This document shows positions 63,337 through 64,000 of a stretch of DNA of 64,000 nucleotides, one piece after another; the stretch's first letter is position 1; each line of letters begins with the position of its first letter. The stretch is from Streptomyces noursei (lineage in GTDB: Bacteria > Actinomycetota > Actinomycetes > Streptomycetales > Streptomycetaceae). Position numbers and translations under genes: made by a program. The stretch lies in NCBI RefSeq assembly GCF_001646665.1, contig NZ_LWBU01000395.1:1-64000 (forward strand), written 5' to 3'. Below the pieces are notes generated by a model that was given only the letters and a program-made list of their open reading frames with translations, searched no databases and was not told where the DNA came from.

Positions 63337-63993
63337 GTGACCGCCCCCGAGTCGCCCCAGCCCGACGCCGCCGACGACGACAAGTCGCACGTCCCGCCGC
63401 TGACGACCCGTGTCGTCATCGCCGAGGACGAGGCCCTCATCCGCCTCGACCTCAAAGAGATGCTCGAGGAAGAGGGCTACTCCGTCGTCGGCGAGGCCGG
63501 TGACGGCGCCCGTGCCGTCGAACTGGCGCGGGAGCACCGGCCGGACCTGGTGATCCTGGACGTGAAGATGCCCGTCCTGGACGGGATCTCCGCCGCCGAG
63601 AAGATCGCCGGCGAGTCCATCGCGCCGGTGCTGATGCTGACCGCGTTCTCGCAGCGGGACCTGGTCGAGCGGGCGCGGGACGCCGGGGCCATGGCGTACC
63701 TGGTGAAGCCGTTCAGCAAGAGCGACGTGGTGCCGGCGATCGAGATGGCGGTGTCGCGGTTCGCCGAGCTGAAGGCGCTGGAGAAGGAGGTCGCGGACCT
63801 CTCGCAGCGGCTGGAGACCCGGAAGCTGGTGGACCGGGCGAAGAGCATCCTGCAGACGCAGTACGGGCTGTCGGAGCCGGCGGCGTTCCGGTGGATCCAG
63901 AAGACGTCGATGGACCGGCGCATGTCGATGCAGCAGGTCGCGGAGGCGGTCATCGAGGACGCCGAGGAGAAGAAGGCCGCGAAGAACCAGTAG
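63337..63993 (+). CDS. Response regulator with ANTAR RNA-binding domain (PdtaR-like)
   Basis: A 218-residue protein. The receiver domain (about 22-140) has 'RVVIAEDEALIRLDLKEMLE', the phospho-accepting Asp in 'PDLVILDVKMPVLDGISAAE', 'VLMLTAFSQRDLVERARDAG' and 'YLVKPFSKSDVVPAIEMAVS' (Thr and Lys switches). A coiled coil follows ('LKALEKEVADLSQRLETRKL'). The ANTAR domain is 'DRAKSILQTQYGLSEPAAFR' through 'KTSMDRRMSMQQVAEAVIED'. Such regulators act by anti-termination on structured RNA targets. GTG 63337 with GAGGAG is chosen; the TTG at 63319 is an alternative. The partner histidine kinase is not in the window. Confidence 0.95.
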   Translation: MTAPESPQPDAADDDKSHVPPLTTRVVIAEDEALIRLDLKEMLEEEGYSVVGEAGDGARAVELAREHRPDLVILDVKMPVLDGISAAEKIAGESIAPVLMLTAFSQRDLVERARDAGAMAYLVKPFSKSDVVPAIEMAVSRFAELKALEKEVADLSQRLETRKLVDRAKSILQTQYGLSEPAAFRWIQKTSMDRRMSMQQVAEAVIEDAEEKKAAKNQ

Positions 63994-64000
63994 CGCGCGC

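Overview
The window is a stretch of very GC-rich actinobacterial chromosome, almost certainly Streptomyces or a close relative. The signs are the strong G/C bias at third codon positions, frequent GTG starts, many TAnnnT-N6-8-ATG (leaderless-type) starts, a TrpM-like tryptophan modulator, a mycothiol-dependent-type enzyme, an RNase Sa/barstar pair and an S. griseus-type trypsin. From memory, the backbone order (hisI-trpE ... trpC-trpM-trpB-trpA-dsbA-like-lgt ... gltB-gltD ... pyk-tRNA-ANTAR regulator) is the one found in S. coelicolor; I could not check this by alignment.

Layout. 1-10.8 kb: a VOC protein and a TIGR03085-type protein on the minus strand, then hisI, trpE, a Trp-associated membrane protein, an HGxxPAAW protein, a DUF2752 protein, trpC, trpM, trpB, trpA, a DsbA-family membrane thiol protein and lgt. 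10.8-19.0 kb: a tightly overlapping minus-strand operon of four divergent ADP-ribosylglycohydrolase paralogues, a ribokinase-family kinase, a CaiB/BaiF CoA-transferase and an HpcH/CitE lyase, probably one uncharacterised catabolic or salvage route. 19.4-26.7 kb: a VIT/CCC1-type transporter behind a degenerate iron box, and glutamate synthase gltB-gltD behind a GlnR-like box.

26.7-39.1 kb is the most accessory-looking part. It holds an unknown 2-TM protein, a cupin-like/inositol-monophosphatase-like fusion, an ArsB/SLC13-type permease, and a leaderless 1943-residue protein (TIR, decayed metallophosphoesterase, NACHT NTPase, pentapeptide repeats, 14-15 WD40 repeats). A leaderless TerF-like VWA protein follows, then HutD, a small secreted protein and a PNPOx-fold protein. 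39.1-41.3 kb is a cold-shock module: a csp gene with a structured leader, and a DEAD-box helicase flanked by two near-identical 43-nt hairpins.

41.5-52.4 kb carries mostly secreted or enzymatic functions: a lipase-like hydrolase, a DUF5937/ArsR regulator with an MBL-fold hydrolase, the RNase/barstar pair, a frameshifted ankyrin/HEAT gene, a zinc metallopeptidase, a trypsin, a GH35 beta-galactosidase with a divergent AraC regulator, and chorismate mutase. 52.5-64 kb carries pepN, an orphan siderophore-type decarboxylase/N-hydroxylase pair, a Tat-exported 5'-nucleotidase, a SIMPL protein, pyk behind a near-perfect palindrome, a LAGLIDADG-like gene, a tRNA-Leu(CAA) with a short (class I) variable loop, and an ANTAR response regulator.

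All functional calls come from reading motifs by eye; no database search was run.
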